DNA from: Akkermansia muciniphila
GTDB taxonomy: Bacteria; Verrucomicrobiota; Verrucomicrobiia; Verrucomicrobiales; Akkermansiaceae
NCBI GenBank assembly: GCA_945870545.1
Contig: CAMBTF010000085.1
Span: forward strand, 1 to 7,110
Reading direction: 5' to 3'
Length of the DNA stretch: 7,110 bases
A program made the position numbers and the translations under genes. Below the pieces are notes generated by a model, which made no database searches, had not been told where the DNA came from, and saw only the letters and a program-made list of their open reading frames with translations. Positions 6,715-7,110 of this stretch are shown here, one piece after another (position 1 is the first letter of the stretch; each line of letters begins with the position of its first letter).

Positions 6715-7110
6715 TCAGGAACGAGGTTGGGGATTGGCGCGCATTTCGGAGATTTCGGCGGAACGGTTGCGGAGGGCGAGATCTGCCTTTTTACGGTCAT
6801 CGAAGTCGATGGTGTGGTCGGCGAAATGCTGGTAGGTTTCGTGGCCTTTTCCGGCGATGAGGATGATGTCGCCGGAGCGGGAGTTCGCGATGGCGGCGTT
6901 GATCGCCTCGGCGCGGTCGGTGATGGAGAGGTGGTTACACTTCGTGGGCAGGCCTTTCTCGATCTCGCGGATGATCGCCTCCGGGTCTTCGGAGCGGGGG
7001 TTGTCCGAGGTAATGACGACCGCGTCGCTGTATCGCGCGGCGGCGGCGGCCATGAGTGGGCGCTTGGCACTGTCGCGATCCCCGCCGCAGCCGAAAACGG
7101 TGATGAGGCG
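6715..7110 (-). CDS. murE: UDP-MurNAc-L-alanyl-D-glutamate--2,6-diaminopimelate ligase, C-terminal part
   Basis: MurE adds the third residue of the stem peptide. Only the last 131 residues are in the window; the gene enters from the right edge with no start visible. The fragment opens with VFGCGGDRD (residues 5-13 of the fragment) and KRPLM (16-20), both typical of MurE. TSDNPRSEDP (34-43) contains DNPR, whose arginine recognises the carboxylate of meso-diaminopimelate; lysine-adding MurE enzymes carry a different motif here. This predicts meso-DAP peptidoglycan. IAGKGHETYQ (85-94) matches the conserved GKGHExYQ, and the tail IDFDDRKKADLALRNRSAE is the usual MurE ending followed by about a dozen extra residues. 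The TGA is at 6717-6715. It heads the visible gene run, 42 nt before murF. A MurE-MurF fusion is excluded by the stop codon. Confidence 0.95.
   Translation of the reverse strand, partial: RLITVFGCGGDRDSAKRPLMAAAAARYSDAVVITSDNPRSEDPEAIIREIEKGLPTKCNHLSITDRAEAINAAIANSRSGDIILIAGKGHETYQHFADHTIDFDDRKKADLALRNRSAEISEMRANPQPRS

Overview
The window is a run of peptidoglycan-synthesis and cell-division (dcw cluster) genes. All are on the minus strand, so transcription runs from the high-coordinate end to the low. In transcription order they are murE (3' part only), murF, mraY, murD, a membrane-anchored double-LysM protein gene, and ftsW. A probable intrinsic terminator overlaps the ftsW stop codon. A leader of about 190 bp and the 5' part of leuC (leucine biosynthesis, same strand) follow. 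Almost all the DNA is coding; the only sizeable gap is the leuC leader.

The organism is probably a Gram-negative-type bacterium making meso-diaminopimelate peptidoglycan, because the MurE fragment carries the DNPR motif. The DNA is GC-rich (roughly 60% by eye). A LysM gene between murD and ftsW recalls the chlamydial order murF-mraY-murD-nlpD-ftsW. Together with the protein sequences this suggests the PVC superphylum, most likely Verrucomicrobiota. That assignment is inference and was not tested by any search.

The genes form one pathway. MurD, MurE and MurF add D-Glu, meso-DAP and D-Ala-D-Ala to the UDP-MurNAc peptide in the cytoplasm. MraY transfers the product to undecaprenyl phosphate to make lipid I, and FtsW polymerises lipid II at the septum. 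The LysM protein probably binds periplasmic glycan while anchored in the inner membrane. Gaps are small (a 7-nt murF/mraY overlap, then 4, 24, 55 and 42 nt), which fits one operon ending after ftsW. The usual next genes (murG, murC and so on) are not found before leuC.

I see no evidence for a wholly new system. The points worth a second look are the LysM gene in the cluster, the break after ftsW, the lack of Shine-Dalgarno sequences, unusual residues in otherwise conserved FtsW motifs, an extended MraY periplasmic loop, and a 10-bp tandem repeat at the end of the LysM gene.
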